Shown one piece after another: positions 17,181 to 26,072 of a DNA stretch of 64,000 bases. Position numbers and translations under genes: made by a program. The notes beneath the pieces are model-generated. The model ran no database searches. It was not told the origin of the DNA and saw nothing but the letters and a program-made list of their open reading frames with translations. Within the stretch, counting starts at the first letter, position 1; each line of letters opens with the position of its first letter. The DNA is taken from positions 110,019-174,018 of the forward strand of contig NZ_JADILK010000009.1 in the NCBI RefSeq assembly GCF_017355165.1, read 5' to 3'. Origin of the DNA: Bacillus sp. SD075 (GTDB lineage Bacteria > Bacillota > Bacilli > Bacillales > DSM-1321).

Positions 17181-18047
17181 ATGAATAAGTCGATAAAATT
17201 TTCAAAGAAGCTGATTAAGGAAATAAAGGAGGATCGTGTGACGGGGCTGGCAGCAGAACAAGCCTATTACTATTTACTGGCACTATTCCCTTTGCTCATT
17301 TTACTGCTGTCCATATTGCCTTATCTGAACATCGATATTCAGACAGCTCTTGACACGATAAAAACCTTCATGCCTGCGGAAACGATGGAAGTCATCGAAA
17401 AGAATATCATCAACATATTATCTGAGAGGAACGGCGGCTTACTGACTTTTGGTTTCCTTGGCACCATATGGTCCGCTTCAAACGGAATGAATGCATTCAT
17501 CCATTCCATGAATATCGCCTATGATGTTGAAGAAACTAGGAATTTCATTAAAGCACGCTTCATTTCCATTTTATTGACATTAGGCCTGGTCGTAGCATTC
17601 ATCGTCATGTTGGGCCTCCCCGTTTTCGGAAAAGTCATCATCGATTTATTACAGCAAGTCATTCCGATCCCTGAAGAAACGCAAATATTATTCAGCTTAT
17701 TACGGTGGGTTATCGCGGTTGTGGTCATCTCACTTGTCCTGGCCTTTTTATACCGCTTTGCACCGAATAAAAGTTTTCCCGTTAAACATGTCATCCCTGG
17801 GGCAGTGACCGCAACTGCACTTTGGTTAGGAATATCACTTGGATTCTCATTCTATATCAGTAACTTTGCCAATTATTCCTCCACTTACGGCAGTTTGGGA
17901 GGCGTCATCATCTTGATGCTATGGCTATATTTAAGTGGTTTGATCTTTGTGATCGGCGGAGAAATCAATGCGATACTCCATCGTCAAAATTCCATTCCAA
18001 AAAAACCATCGCGCACGATCGTTCATCCAGTCCCACTTAAAAGGTGA
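17181..18047 (+). CDS. YihY/BrkB family membrane protein, second copy
   Basis: 288 residues with about six membrane helices and the same landmarks as the copy at 3928-4767: GLAAEQAYYYLLALFPLL near residue 22, GTIWSASNGMNAF in the middle and YGSLGGVIILMLWLY near 240. The two copies are clearly paralogues but differ enough to be an old duplication. It stands alone, without the YtxH-like partner of the first copy. Start ATG with CAGGAGTGA upstream. Function unknown; formerly misnamed RNase BN. Confidence 0.85.
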   Translation: MNKSIKFSKKLIKEIKEDRVTGLAAEQAYYYLLALFPLLILLLSILPYLNIDIQTALDTIKTFMPAETMEVIEKNIINILSERNGGLLTFGFLGTIWSASNGMNAFIHSMNIAYDVEETRNFIKARFISILLTLGLVVAFIVMLGLPVFGKVIIDLLQQVIPIPEETQILFSLLRWVIAVVVISLVLAFLYRFAPNKSFPVKHVIPGAVTATALWLGISLGFSFYISNFANYSSTYGSLGGVIILMLWLYLSGLIFVIGGEINAILHRQNSIPKKPSRTIVHPVPLKR

Positions 18048-18072
18048 ATCATGAATTACAATGGAAGATTGA

Positions 18073-18103
18073 AAAGCGGCTGTCCCATTCGGACAGCCGC
18101 TTT
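18073..18103. terminator. Bidirectional terminator between the YihY copy and nrnB
   Basis: AAAGCGGCTGTCC and GGACAGCCGCTTT pair perfectly around CATTC, between convergent genes. Confidence 0.85.
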
Positions 18104-18108
18104 CCTAT

Positions 18109-19275
18109 TCATCCCTTATTGACAAACTCTTCATATCTTTCATCATGGGCCAGCCATGCAGCGTATTTCCGCTTCATGTATTTTTCCGCTTCCGCGAATG
18201 TATCGAATGTTTTTTTCTGTTGTTTTCCGTTGATTTCAACAATCCATTCCTCTTCTTCATCCTCATAGATGAATATGTCCTGTTTGTCTCTCGTTGAATA
18301 AAGGCAACCCTCCGGGGATTCTTTTACATTCAATTGATTCTTATGTGCGTCTCGTTTAAGTGGCTCGCCATAGAAGGTCTTTTCGACATATTGGCTATAT
18401 GCCTTTTCGGACATGGTACATCCGGCGGCTTTTTGGTGACCGCCCCCATCGTACTTGCCAGCAACCTCAGAAACATCAATATCATCGTGGATTGTCCGGA
18501 AGCTGATTCTTTTACTTCCTACCATCAGGATGGCTATATAATCCAGATGTGAGAACTCTTTCGACAATTCATTACCCAATTCTGAATGGTATGACTCTGC
18601 ATGGACCACACCGGCTGTATGAGGACCGACCGTAGCCTGATAGACTTCCCTTTTTTTTCTGTTTATGTACCGATCTACCCGGCTCTCTTCAACATTCAGA
18701 AGGGTTTGCTCCACTTCGTCAAAAGTAAAACTTTCAGCCGTTGACAGCTTTTTTGCGATTTTCATTTCGAATTCCTCTATCGGAATCATGAAAAACAGGT
18801 CATTCAATCGTTTTGCCGTTGTATTTTTATTGACTTCCCATTCCCAAGTATCGTATTGACGGACCAATTCAACGAATTCAGCGACAATGATTGAAGGTTC
18901 CAGCAATTTATTTTCAACTGCATACTGATAGAATAATGATGTCGCTGCCGTCTGTTTTCCATCTTCCTGTTCGACAGTTACAGTTGCCCAATCATGTTCG
19001 TTCAAATGCAGGGCTGACTTATGATGATCGATCAGCAGCGCCTTGCCTCCATCCCCTACAAACTGAGTAATCATTTTTTCGTTATCTTCATCAACCGATA
19101 GATCAGTAACGATCAATGTATCTTCAATCTTAGCCTGCTCAAGAAATGCTCCTACATTCTGATTAAGGCGACCAATTGAATTATAACTAACCACTACTTC
19201 TTCTCCGAACGCCAGCTTAGCTACAATGCCGCAGCCGACTCCATCTAAATCATTATGTGTAAAGAGATGGTACAC
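18109..19275 (-). CDS. nrnB: DHH-family oligoribonuclease NrnB
   Basis: 388 residues. It carries FTHNDLDGVGCG at the N-terminus, the DHH motif in LLIDHHKSALH and the DHHA1 motif GGGHQKAAG, in the order of the NrnA/NrnB phosphoesterases. NrnB degrades short RNA (nanoRNA) from the 3' end in a metal-dependent way; B. subtilis NrnB (YngD) is about 399 residues. GTG 19275 follows AGGAGGGG with five bases between. It stands alone, with a convergent neighbour downstream. Confidence 0.88.
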   Translation of the reverse strand: MYHLFTHNDLDGVGCGIVAKLAFGEEVVVSYNSIGRLNQNVGAFLEQAKIEDTLIVTDLSVDEDNEKMITQFVGDGGKALLIDHHKSALHLNEHDWATVTVEQEDGKQTAATSLFYQYAVENKLLEPSIIVAEFVELVRQYDTWEWEVNKNTTAKRLNDLFFMIPIEEFEMKIAKKLSTAESFTFDEVEQTLLNVEESRVDRYINRKKREVYQATVGPHTAGVVHAESYHSELGNELSKEFSHLDYIAILMVGSKRISFRTIHDDIDVSEVAGKYDGGGHQKAAGCTMSEKAYSQYVEKTFYGEPLKRDAHKNQLNVKESPEGCLYSTRDKQDIFIYEDEEEEWIVEINGKQQKKTFDTFAEAEKYMKRKYAAWLAHDERYEEFVNKG

Positions 19276-19439
19276 ACAAACCCCTCCTAATAACTAATAA
19301 ATTTACTTTTCCCTAAAGACATGAATTTCAATTGCAATCTTTACAATTGTAGCATAATCATATCCGCATATTTTATCATGCTTCCATTACGTGATGCTTT
19401 TGTCCAATTTTTTTCGAAAATCGCCTAATGATTCTTTAT

Positions 19440-19785
19440 TTCCTATAATTTATACCACTTCCGCTTCTAATTTTGATTGGAATGGCATCCATAAACGTCC
19501 GTTGTTACAATTGGAAAAGAGCCGGAAGGCAGAAATCAAACAGTCGTCCATGCTTGATGGGATCACCCGATCCAATAAAGGATGGAAAATGCCGAAGAAG
19601 TGCACAGCAACAAATGAAGTTACCAATGTAGCTTTCATCATAGAAGAGAATGCCGCCCAGAGAATGCCGCTTCCCTTGAAAAGGTTGCGGCGAGTGTCGA
19701 GGATCAGCATTCCCTAATCGATCAAATGGCTAGGAACTTTACGAACTTTGATGAATTGCTTAATGGTTTAAGGAAGCTGACATGA
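19440..19785 (+). pseudogene. Remnant of a chemoreceptor (MCP) signalling domain
   Basis: The plus strand reads AEIKQSSMLDGITRSNK, then NEVTNVAFIIEENAA up to about 19657, and after a frame change NAASLEKVAASVEDQHSLID... to the stop at 19785. That is the last part of an MCP signalling helix. The break is a 14-base tandem duplication (AGAGAATGCCGCYY at 19645-19658 and 19659-19672); removing one copy restores one frame. There is no intact 5' part, so the gene was already truncated. Limits at the 5' side are approximate. Confidence 0.7.
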
Positions 19786-19795
19786 TCCGGACATC

Positions 19796-19831
19796 AAAAA
19801 AAAGCCGAAGGGCTGTTAATCCCTGCGGCTT
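19796..19831 (-). terminator. Terminator of the rib operon
   Basis: On the minus strand GAAGCCGCAGGG pairs with CCCTTCGGCTTT apart from a small mismatch, followed by eight T. It lies just after ribH. Confidence 0.8.
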
Positions 19832-19843
19832 CCTTATGTGAAA

Positions 19844-20314
19844 TCACTGTTCTATCAATTTTCCAAGATTGGCCATTTCAATGGCACTAACAGCAGCTTC
19901 ATAGCCTTTGTTACCTGATTTTGTTCCTGCACGTTCAATGGCCTGTTCAATATTCTCAGTTGTCAGCAAACCGAAGATAACCGGTACGCCTGTTTCCAAT
20001 GAAACAGAAGCCATGCCTTTAGCTGCTTCATTGCAAACATAATCATAATGTGAAGTGGCACCCCTGATTACCGTTCCAAGACCGATTACCGCATCATATT
20101 TACCTGTATTCACAAGTTTCTTAGCAATTAACGGAAGTTCAAAAGCACCCGGGACCCACGCGATGTCAACATCATTCTCATCAACGCCATGACGCTTAAG
20201 ACCATCCAACGCCCCTCCTAAAAGCTTGCTTGTGATAAACTCATTAAATCTTCCTACCACGATTCCTACTTTCAATCCTGATCCGATTAATTGTGCTTCA
20301 ATAGTTTTCCCCAT
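19844..20314 (-). CDS. ribH: Lumazine synthase RibH
   Basis: 156 residues with VGRFNEFIT near the N-terminus, the substrate-site segment GAFELP and the catalytic region [10 protein letters not shown]. It condenses the ribB product with the ribD-derived pyrimidine to make 6,7-dimethyl-8-ribityllumazine, and forms an icosahedral shell in bacilli. ATG 20314 lies eight bases after AGGAGG; the in-frame TTG at 20320 is too close. Last gene of the ribE-ribB-ribH operon. Confidence 0.95.
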   Translation of the reverse strand: MGKTIEAQLIGSGLKVGIVVGRFNEFITSKLLGGALDGLKRHGVDENDVDIAWVPGAFELPLIAKKLVNTGKYDAVIGLGTVIRGATSHYDYVCNEAAKGMASVSLETGVPVIFGLLTTENIEQAIERAGTKSGNKGYEAAVSAIEMANLGKLIEQ

Positions 20315-20382
20315 GTCCAATTCCTCCTAATTTTCAAAAACAATGTTATTTTTTTATGTTAAGATTTAGTTCTCAAAATCCT

Positions 20383-21033
20383 TCAAGCTTTCGTGATGTT
20401 CAGTTCAAGTTCCTGTTTCCCAATTGTATCATTTTGTTGAAGATACCGAATCAAATCGGCTATCGTAATGAATTTCAGGTTAAATTTATCAGCGATGACT
20501 TCTAAATCGGATACGCGGGCCATCGATCCATCCTCATTCATGATTTCACAAATGACACCAGCTGGAGCGGCACCGCATAACTTCGCCAAATCCACCGATG
20601 CCTCCGTATGTCCTGCTCTTCTTAATACGCCGCCTTCTTTAGCGACTATCGGAAAAGTGTGACCAGGCCTTTGGAAATCTTCAGCGACCGAATCTTCTTT
20701 AAGAAGCTCAAGGATGGTCAAGGACCTTTCAAAAGCACTGATTCCTGTAGAGGTGCTTTTATGATCGACACTTACCGTAAATGCGGTGCCATGATGATCT
20801 GTATTTTCTCCTACCATAGGATGCAGTTTCAATTTCGCTGCCAGTTCTTCAGTGATGGTTGTACAAATCAAACCACGTCCATGAGTCGCCATGAAATTAA
20901 TTGCTTCAGGTGTCGCTTTTTCGGCCAACACGACGAAATCCCCTTCATTTTCACGGTCTTCATCATCGGATACGATTACTACCTTGCCAGCCTTCAAATC
21001 TTCTATTGCTTCTTCTATTGTATGGAACATCAT
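20383..21033 (-). CDS. ribB: 3,4-dihydroxy-2-butanone-4-phosphate synthase (RibB domain only)
   Basis: 216 residues containing the complete DHBP-synthase domain ([10 protein letters not shown] near 23-32, HGRGLIC near 51, [10 protein letters not shown] near 142). It makes the four-carbon precursor of riboflavin from ribulose 5-phosphate. In Bacillus the riboflavin-operon gene normally encodes a RibBA fusion of about 400 residues. Here the frame stops at LELNITKA, exactly where the GTP cyclohydrolase II half would begin, and only 68 bases separate it from the ribH start. ATG at 21033 or 21030, with AAGGGCGGTG upstream. Confidence 0.92.
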   Translation of the reverse strand: MMFHTIEEAIEDLKAGKVVIVSDDEDRENEGDFVVLAEKATPEAINFMATHGRGLICTTITEELAAKLKLHPMVGENTDHHGTAFTVSVDHKSTSTGISAFERSLTILELLKEDSVAEDFQRPGHTFPIVAKEGGVLRRAGHTEASVDLAKLCGAAPAGVICEIMNEDGSMARVSDLEVIADKFNLKFITIADLIRYLQQNDTIGKQELELNITKA

Positions 21034-21048
21034 TACACCGCCCTTTTA

Positions 21049-21687
21049 TTAGAATCCATGCTCTGCCAAAAACTCTAAATTCAGTCCTGGTTTTGGATTG
21101 CCATTTTTCATTTGATGTATTATATATTTCCCTATCATGTCGTTTTCGATGTTAACGATATCGCCAGCAGTTTTTTGTCCCAATATGGTGTCCTGATGAG
21201 TCAATGGAATCAATGATACAGTCAAAAGGTTCCTTTCGATCCCAAATATCGTCAAGCTCGTTCCATCAATGGCCACTGAACCTTTTGGTATGCAAAAGGT
21301 ACTAAGCCCTTCTTCCAATTGGATTACATAATATACGGCATTTTCTTTCCGTTCTTTCTTTATGATTGTTCCGGTTCCATCGATATGACCTGAAACAAAA
21401 TGACCGCCAAACCTTCCCTGTGCACTCATGGCTCGTTCGAGATTAACAGGTGATCCCAATTTTAACGTCCTGATCGAGGAAGCTTTGACCGTTTCCGGCA
21501 TCACGTCGACCGTAAACAAACTTTTCGTGAAGGACGTTACCGTTAAGCAGACCCCGTTGACTGAAATACTATCCCCCAGATGCACATCTTCAAGGATTTT
21601 TTCAGAACGAATCGATAATTCCATACTGCTTTTTCCTTTTTTCAAGGAATGCACGGTACCGATATCCTCAATGATTCCCGTAAACAT
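21049..21687 (-). CDS. ribE: Riboflavin synthase alpha subunit RibE
   Basis: 212 residues with two homologous lumazine-binding repeats: [10 protein letters not shown] with [13 protein letters not shown] in the first and [12 protein letters not shown] with [12 protein letters not shown] in the second. It dismutates two lumazines to riboflavin. ATG follows AAGGGGG. It is the first gene after the FMN riboswitch; the ribD gene that normally stands here in Bacillus is absent. ribB follows 15 bases later. Confidence 0.95.
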   Translation of the reverse strand: MFTGIIEDIGTVHSLKKGKSSMELSIRSEKILEDVHLGDSISVNGVCLTVTSFTKSLFTVDVMPETVKASSIRTLKLGSPVNLERAMSAQGRFGGHFVSGHIDGTGTIIKKERKENAVYYVIQLEEGLSTFCIPKGSVAIDGTSLTIFGIERNLLTVSLIPLTHQDTILGQKTAGDIVNIENDMIGKYIIHQMKNGNPKPGLNLEFLAEHGF

Positions 21688-21708
21688 GTTTTTCCCCCTT
21701 TTATAAAA

Positions 21709-21738
21709 TATAAAAACCCCTTAGGATGACCTAAGGGG
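21709..21738 (-). terminator. Leader terminator 2 before ribE
   Basis: On the minus strand AACCCCTTAGG and CCTAAGGGGTT pair around TCAT, followed by TTTTAT. It lies 22 bases before the ribE start and would stop transcription when FMN is bound. Confidence 0.85.
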
Positions 21739-21774
21739 TTAGCAGGAGAAATGAGTGAAAAAAATTGTATACCT

Positions 21775-21810
21775 AAAAAGCCTAATATTTTCATTTTCGA
21801 AAAATTAGGC
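21775..21810 (-). terminator. Leader hairpin 1 (terminator-like) after the FMN aptamer
   Basis: On the minus strand GCCTAAT and ATTAGGC pair around 17 bases and are followed by five T. It lies between the aptamer and the second terminator; it could be a first terminator or part of the antiterminator. Confidence 0.6.
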
Positions 21811-21835
21811 GTACGTATACACTTGGGTTCCACAC

Positions 21836-21961
21836 GTCCTTCTCCCATCCAGACTATACTGTCGGCTTTGGAATCTCACCAAATCCTGCCTTTAACAGGC
21901 TCGCGGGCTTAGAATTTCTTCATCACCGCCGGTTGGGATTTACACCCGACCCCGAAGGACT
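21836..21961 (-). promoter_or_regulatory. FMN riboswitch (RFN element)
   Basis: The minus strand carries the conserved blocks in order: CTTCGGGGTCGGGTG, then ACCGGCGGT, AGCCCGCGA, AGGATTTGGTG, GCCGACAGT, TAGTCTGGATGG and GAGAAGGA. This is a complete FMN aptamer. It controls ribE-ribB-ribH through the downstream terminators. Confidence 0.97.
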
Positions 21962-21983
21962 AAAATAATATGAATCTTTGAAT

Positions 21984-22012
21984 ATTTTATCACCATAAAG
22001 TGAAGATGTAAA
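21984..22012 (-). promoter_or_regulatory. Sigma-A promoter of the rib operon
   Basis: On the minus strand TTTACA at 22007-22012, a 17-base spacer, and TAAAAT at 21984-21989, with a TG one base before the -10 (extended -10). Each hexamer matches at 5 of 6. Transcription would begin about 16 bases before the aptamer. Confidence 0.7.
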
Positions 22013-22164
22013 ATTTCTAACCTTAAATGGTTCAATTGTTACAGGAACTTTCTCTCTTTATGGAAAAATCCCCCCAAGTACCCCCGATGTGCTCCTAAAA
22101 GGTTAACCAGGCTAAATATGTTGAATAAGGTTGGCAGGATCACAATTCATCCAAGGAGAAGCCC

Positions 22165-22863
22165 ATGATTATTTCCATCATTAACTTAATTATCTATCTG
22201 TTCGTCGTCACGATGAATTTTTTAGCCAATTCCCTTCCATTGAACGGCCAAACATCAGGAGAGATTTCCGATCCTGCCGGTTATGTATTTTCCATATGGG
22301 GCTTGATCTATTTTCTGCTCGCCATCTGGGTATTCAGGCAGTTTTTAAGTAAACATCAAAACAGCCCTGCTTATAAGGCAACCTCCCCTTGGTTCGCTTT
22401 AAGCTATGTCCTAAATGGTGCTTGGCTTTTGGCTTGGCACCATGAGCACCTTTTGTTATCCGTATTCATTATCATTGCTCTGCTGGCTACTTTAATGGTT
22501 ATTTATACAAGCATAAAAAAGGTGAGGAACCCTACTTTCGACCTATTTCCATTTATACAGGCTGGGTAAGTGTTACAACCATCATTTCTTATTACCTCAC
22601 CTATATCAAATGGGACGATTTTTGGCTTTCCAATATAACCTGGACGACCTTCCTGCTGATTGCAGCAACAATCCTGGCCTTTGTCTTTGCAGGTAAAAAC
22701 CGGGATTGGTGCTATCCTCTCGTATTCGTTTGGGCGTTCAAGCATCGGGTGACAAAATAGCGCCGCCTATCCGGTAATCACAGACATTTCTTATATCCTC
22801 GCAGCCATCACTCTAATCGTATCCATCACCATATTCATGAAAATTCAGAAGGAACAGAATTAG
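22165..22863 (+). pseudogene. TspO-like tryptophan-rich membrane protein, frameshifted
   Basis: The first frame (22165 to about 22540) reads a membrane protein with PAGYVFSIWGLIYFLLAIWV and LNGAWLLAWHHEHLLLSVF, the tryptophan-rich pattern of TspO/MBR relatives. The sequence continues in a second frame as ISIYTGWVSVTTIISYYL up to about 22740 and in a third as AAYPVITDISYILAAITL to the stop at 22863. Two frameshifts, near 22540 and near 22745, therefore break a gene of about 230 codons. A start region with AAGGAGAAGC remains. It diverges from the rib operon. Confidence 0.75.
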
Positions 22864-22874
22864 GATTATGGCCG

Positions 22875-24050
22875 TTAAAATGCCTGCTGAAGATCTTGCC
22901 AGACGTCCTGCCAAGCTTCAAGGCCCACTGAGAGGCGGACCAGTTGGTCACTGATGCCCATTTGTTCACGCAAATCATCAGGAATGGCAGAATGCGTCAT
23001 GGTAGCGGGATGCTGGATCAATGTTTCGGCATCCCCCAGACTGACAGCAATTTTGATAAGTTTCAATTTATTGAGGAATTCCTGTGCATCCTGTTTTGTG
23101 CCATGCAATTCGAAAGAGATAAGGCCGCCGGCATGTTTCATCTGTTTTTGCATTATATAATGATCCGATGAAGCATCATCACCTGGATAATATACCTTTT
23201 TCACCTTTGGATGTTTCTTAAGTTCATGAAAGATTGCCATTGCATTGTCCGAATGACGATCCATCCTGACAGGCAAGGTCTTTAACCCCCGCAATAGTAA
23301 CCAAGCATCGAATGGTGAAATGATTCCACCGATATCTTTCTGTGTAGTCCCAGCTACATGATTCATGAATTCCTTTTTACCGACGACAAGACCCGCAACG
23401 ACATCTCCATGCCCGCCAAGATATTTCGTAGCGCTATGAAGGACAATATCACAGCCATATTCAAGCGGCCTCTGTAGGTAGGGCGTCGAAAACGTATTAT
23501 CGACTACGACCGTCACATTATATTCCTTCGCAACTCTCACCACCATCTGTAAGTCAATCAATTTCATCGTCGGGTTGATCGGGGTTTCTACATATATGCA
23601 GGTCGTTTCCGGCCGGATCATATTCCTTATCTGTTCTTCTGTAGCCATTTCACAAAAATCATGAGTGATGCGGTATTTATTTTTCATTAGCTGCAGAAGG
23701 CCAAATGTACAACCATATAACCCCTGTGAGCACAGGATGTGGTCATCTGTTTTTGTTAACGCAAAAAGCACTGCTGAAACGGCAGCCATGCCTGAACCGA
23801 AAGCAAGGCCAGCTTCCCCTCCTTCCAAAGCGGCAATCTTTTCTTCAAGCACTTGTACCGTTGGATTTCCAAGGCGGGAATAAATATATCCATCTTCCAA
23901 ACCGGCAAAACGCCTTTCCCCTTGCTCGGCATTTTCGAAAGTGAATGTCGAGGTTTGGAATAAGGGTGTTGCCAAGCTTCCTAAATGTTTCTTCGAGTCA
24001 TATCCTTCATGGATGACTGCAGTTTCAAACTGTTTATACTTACCTGTCAT
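22875..24050 (-). CDS. Cys/Met-metabolism PLP enzyme, methionine gamma-lyase-like
   Basis: 391 residues of the trans-sulfuration family: YSRLGNPT near 58, FGSGMAAVSA near 85, and the PLP-lysine motif SATKYLGGHGD near 205. Overall it looks most like methionine gamma-lyase (Met to methanethiol, 2-oxobutyrate and ammonia), but cystathionine lyase or synthase activity cannot be excluded by eye. ATG 24050 follows AGGAGGAG; an in-frame upstream extension lacks a ribosome site. A cre-like sequence lies 55 bases upstream. Single gene. Confidence 0.85.
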   Translation of the reverse strand: MTGKYKQFETAVIHEGYDSKKHLGSLATPLFQTSTFTFENAEQGERRFAGLEDGYIYSRLGNPTVQVLEEKIAALEGGEAGLAFGSGMAAVSAVLFALTKTDDHILCSQGLYGCTFGLLQLMKNKYRITHDFCEMATEEQIRNMIRPETTCIYVETPINPTMKLIDLQMVVRVAKEYNVTVVVDNTFSTPYLQRPLEYGCDIVLHSATKYLGGHGDVVAGLVVGKKEFMNHVAGTTQKDIGGIISPFDAWLLLRGLKTLPVRMDRHSDNAMAIFHELKKHPKVKKVYYPGDDASSDHYIMQKQMKHAGGLISFELHGTKQDAQEFLNKLKLIKIAVSLGDAETLIQHPATMTHSAIPDDLREQMGISDQLVRLSVGLEAWQDVWQDLQQAF

Positions 24051-24104
24051 ACCGTCTCCTCCTAGCCTATGTCTATTGCTATCATATGTCAAAAAACCAC
24101 ATAA

Positions 24105-24118
24105 AGGAAGCGTTTTCA
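24105..24118 (-). promoter_or_regulatory. cre-like CcpA site before the methionine gamma-lyase-like gene
   Basis: TGAAAACGCTTCCT on the minus strand fits TGWAANCGNTNWCA at 12 of 14 positions. Confidence 0.4.
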
Positions 24119-24233
24119 TACGTGATTATCCCTCATTAATGAACTCCTGAATTTAGTAAATGTGAGTGAATTCACAATCAAATATTTAGGTGACGATTTT
24201 GGAAGTGCAAAGGATGAACAAATCCATTGTTGT

Positions 24234-24780
24234 TTTTCCATTTTAACGACTGCGTTAATGGGGTCATCATTCGCAATAGGGGAAAATTGGTTTAGCGTAT
24301 ACTTCCCCGATGTTACTTGCAGCGTTCGTTTCATCATGGCCATTGTCGTTAAATTCATCAAGCGTCCACATCCAAAAAAGGTTATGGATTGGATGAAATT
24401 GAATATCATCGGTTTTTTCCAGATAGCTGGTGTCGGGGGTTTTGCTCGGCTTTATCGGCGTGTTTATCATAATGGGCGCACATCTTGATTTGAAGACCGG
24501 TCCCCTCCTTGGTTTGATGACAGCCAGTTCCTGCTCCATTGCGACCCTATTGATGAAAAATTGGGGAGATACTTTCGACACTTGAGCCATGTCAGCCTAT
24601 CAAATGCTATGCGGGGGTATTGACCTGCATTGGATCATTTCTTTTTGAACCTCCCTTTTTCGGTGTCTGGATACCTCTTGCTGGATGAGCCCGTTCAATG
24701 GTACGTTGCAGTTTGCGGAATCACTCATTTTCAACGGCATCTTTTTGGTTAACTGGGAATCGCCCCTATTCTGACAGTGG
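24234..24780 (+). pseudogene. Broken EamA/DMT-family permease
   Basis: Fragments of a drug/metabolite permease appear in changing frames: ILTTALMGSSFAIG near 24240, PMLLAAF near 24308 in another frame, RFIMAIV just after, RPHPKKVMDWMKLNIIGFFQIAGV near 24365-24435, then directly VLLGFIGVFIIMGAHLDLKT near 24440-24500. About 60 codons of the middle are missing between the last two. In DTFDT*AMSAYQML a TGA stands where this family has Trp. Several independent lesions show long decay. Confidence 0.7.
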
Positions 24781-24848
24781 AAAAGGCATGTAGTGTGAAG
24801 TCTGCAAAATGAGCAACTTTTTAATTTTTAATCTTAGCTGCCCTTTAT

Positions 24849-24883
24849 AAAAAAAGGGACAGCCGCCATGGCCATCCCTTTTT
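24849..24883 (-). terminator. Terminator of the DEAD-box helicase gene
   Basis: On the minus strand AAAAAGGGATGGCC pairs with GGCTGTCCCTTTTT, with two G-U pairs, around ATGGC, followed by more T. Confidence 0.85.
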
Positions 24884-24888
24884 CGAAA

Positions 24889-26025
24889 TCATTCATCGAC
24901 TACGATGTTTCCACCATAGAAGGTTACTCTCGTTACTGGAATCTCCAGTTCACGAGCCATTTTTTTCAACTCTCGTTCTTCTCTTTCCGTCACGATTGAA
25001 ATGACCGTGCCATCTGCACCTGCACGCCCGGTTCTCCCAGATCTATGGATATATTGTTCAATATTGTCAGCCAAATCAATATGAACGACTGCTGTAAGAC
25101 CTTTAATATCAAGCCCCCTTGCCGCTACATCCGTTGCTATCAGCATCGGGGATTTTCCGGAACGAAGCTTGCGCAGCGCTTTCTCCCTGTCGACTTTATT
25201 GGATTCACCGTGAAGCACGCCCATTTCAATACCTTTATAACTCAACTTTTCATGTAAGACGCTCAGTTCTGCTATATCATTCAGGAAGGCAAGGGCCTTC
25301 ACATCTTTAAGTCTTGTGATTTTCTCGAGAATCTTGGACTTTTCCCGTCTCTCGACAACAAAGTAAAGATGGTCCACCTTTGATTCCATTTTTTCATGCT
25401 TATCGACCTTGATCATTTCGGGTTCATTCATGAACCCCCGGGCCGCTTTTTCCGTTTCCTCTGGCAGGGTCGCTGAAAAAACCATGATTTGCCGGTCTTT
25501 TAGCGTAGTCTTTATAATATTATTGATCGTTCCCATATGCTCCGGAGTGATCAATTGGTCACCTTCATCAAGTACTATCGTCTTAACTTCATGCATCTTC
25601 AATTTCTTTTGGGCAATCAATTCATAAATCCGTCCCGGTGTTCCAGCAATAACCTGTGGATGCTTCTTCAATTTGTCCAGCTGCCTTTTCACATTAGCAC
25701 CGCCGATGAACGCTGCACCCGTTATGCCGCTTCCCTCTGACCAAATGCGAATTTCTTCATTGATTTGCATGACCAGTTCTCGTGATGATGCCAGAATCAA
25801 AGCTTGGGGCGATTTTTTTTCAGGATCTATCTTTTCCAGCAATGGCAGTAAATATGCTAATGTTTTTCCTGTACCTGTCGGTGATTCGGCCATGATATCT
25901 TTTCCCTCGGCAATCACGGGAATCGCTTTCGTTTGAATCGGAGTAAGTTGTCCGAAACCGGACTTTTTCCAGACCTCTTGTATATATCGTTTTCTATCGT
26001 TCACTAATGCAGGTAATTCGCTCAT
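24889..26025 (-). CDS. DEAD-box RNA helicase, YfmL-like short form
   Basis: 378 residues with the complete helicase motif set: Q motif (GFGQLTPIQ), SPTGTGKT, ASSREL, TPGRI, DEGD, SAT, ATDVAARGLD and HRSGRTGR. DEGD replaces the usual DEAD. There is no long C-terminal tail, as in B. subtilis YfmL (376 residues), which acts in ribosome assembly and cold growth. ATG 26025 follows AAAGGAG; the ORF extension upstream has no site. It begins 47 bases after the histidine kinase gene, so the two may be co-transcribed. Confidence 0.9.
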   Translation of the reverse strand: MSELPALVNDRKRYIQEVWKKSGFGQLTPIQTKAIPVIAEGKDIMAESPTGTGKTLAYLLPLLEKIDPEKKSPQALILASSRELVMQINEEIRIWSEGSGITGAAFIGGANVKRQLDKLKKHPQVIAGTPGRIYELIAQKKLKMHEVKTIVLDEGDQLITPEHMGTINNIIKTTLKDRQIMVFSATLPEETEKAARGFMNEPEMIKVDKHEKMESKVDHLYFVVERREKSKILEKITRLKDVKALAFLNDIAELSVLHEKLSYKGIEMGVLHGESNKVDREKALRKLRSGKSPMLIATDVAARGLDIKGLTAVVHIDLADNIEQYIHRSGRTGRAGADGTVISIVTEREERELKKMARELEIPVTRVTFYGGNIVVDE

Positions 26026-26072
26026 ATCGTTCTCCTTTAATATAAAACTTTTCCTATCTTTCATAGTACCAT

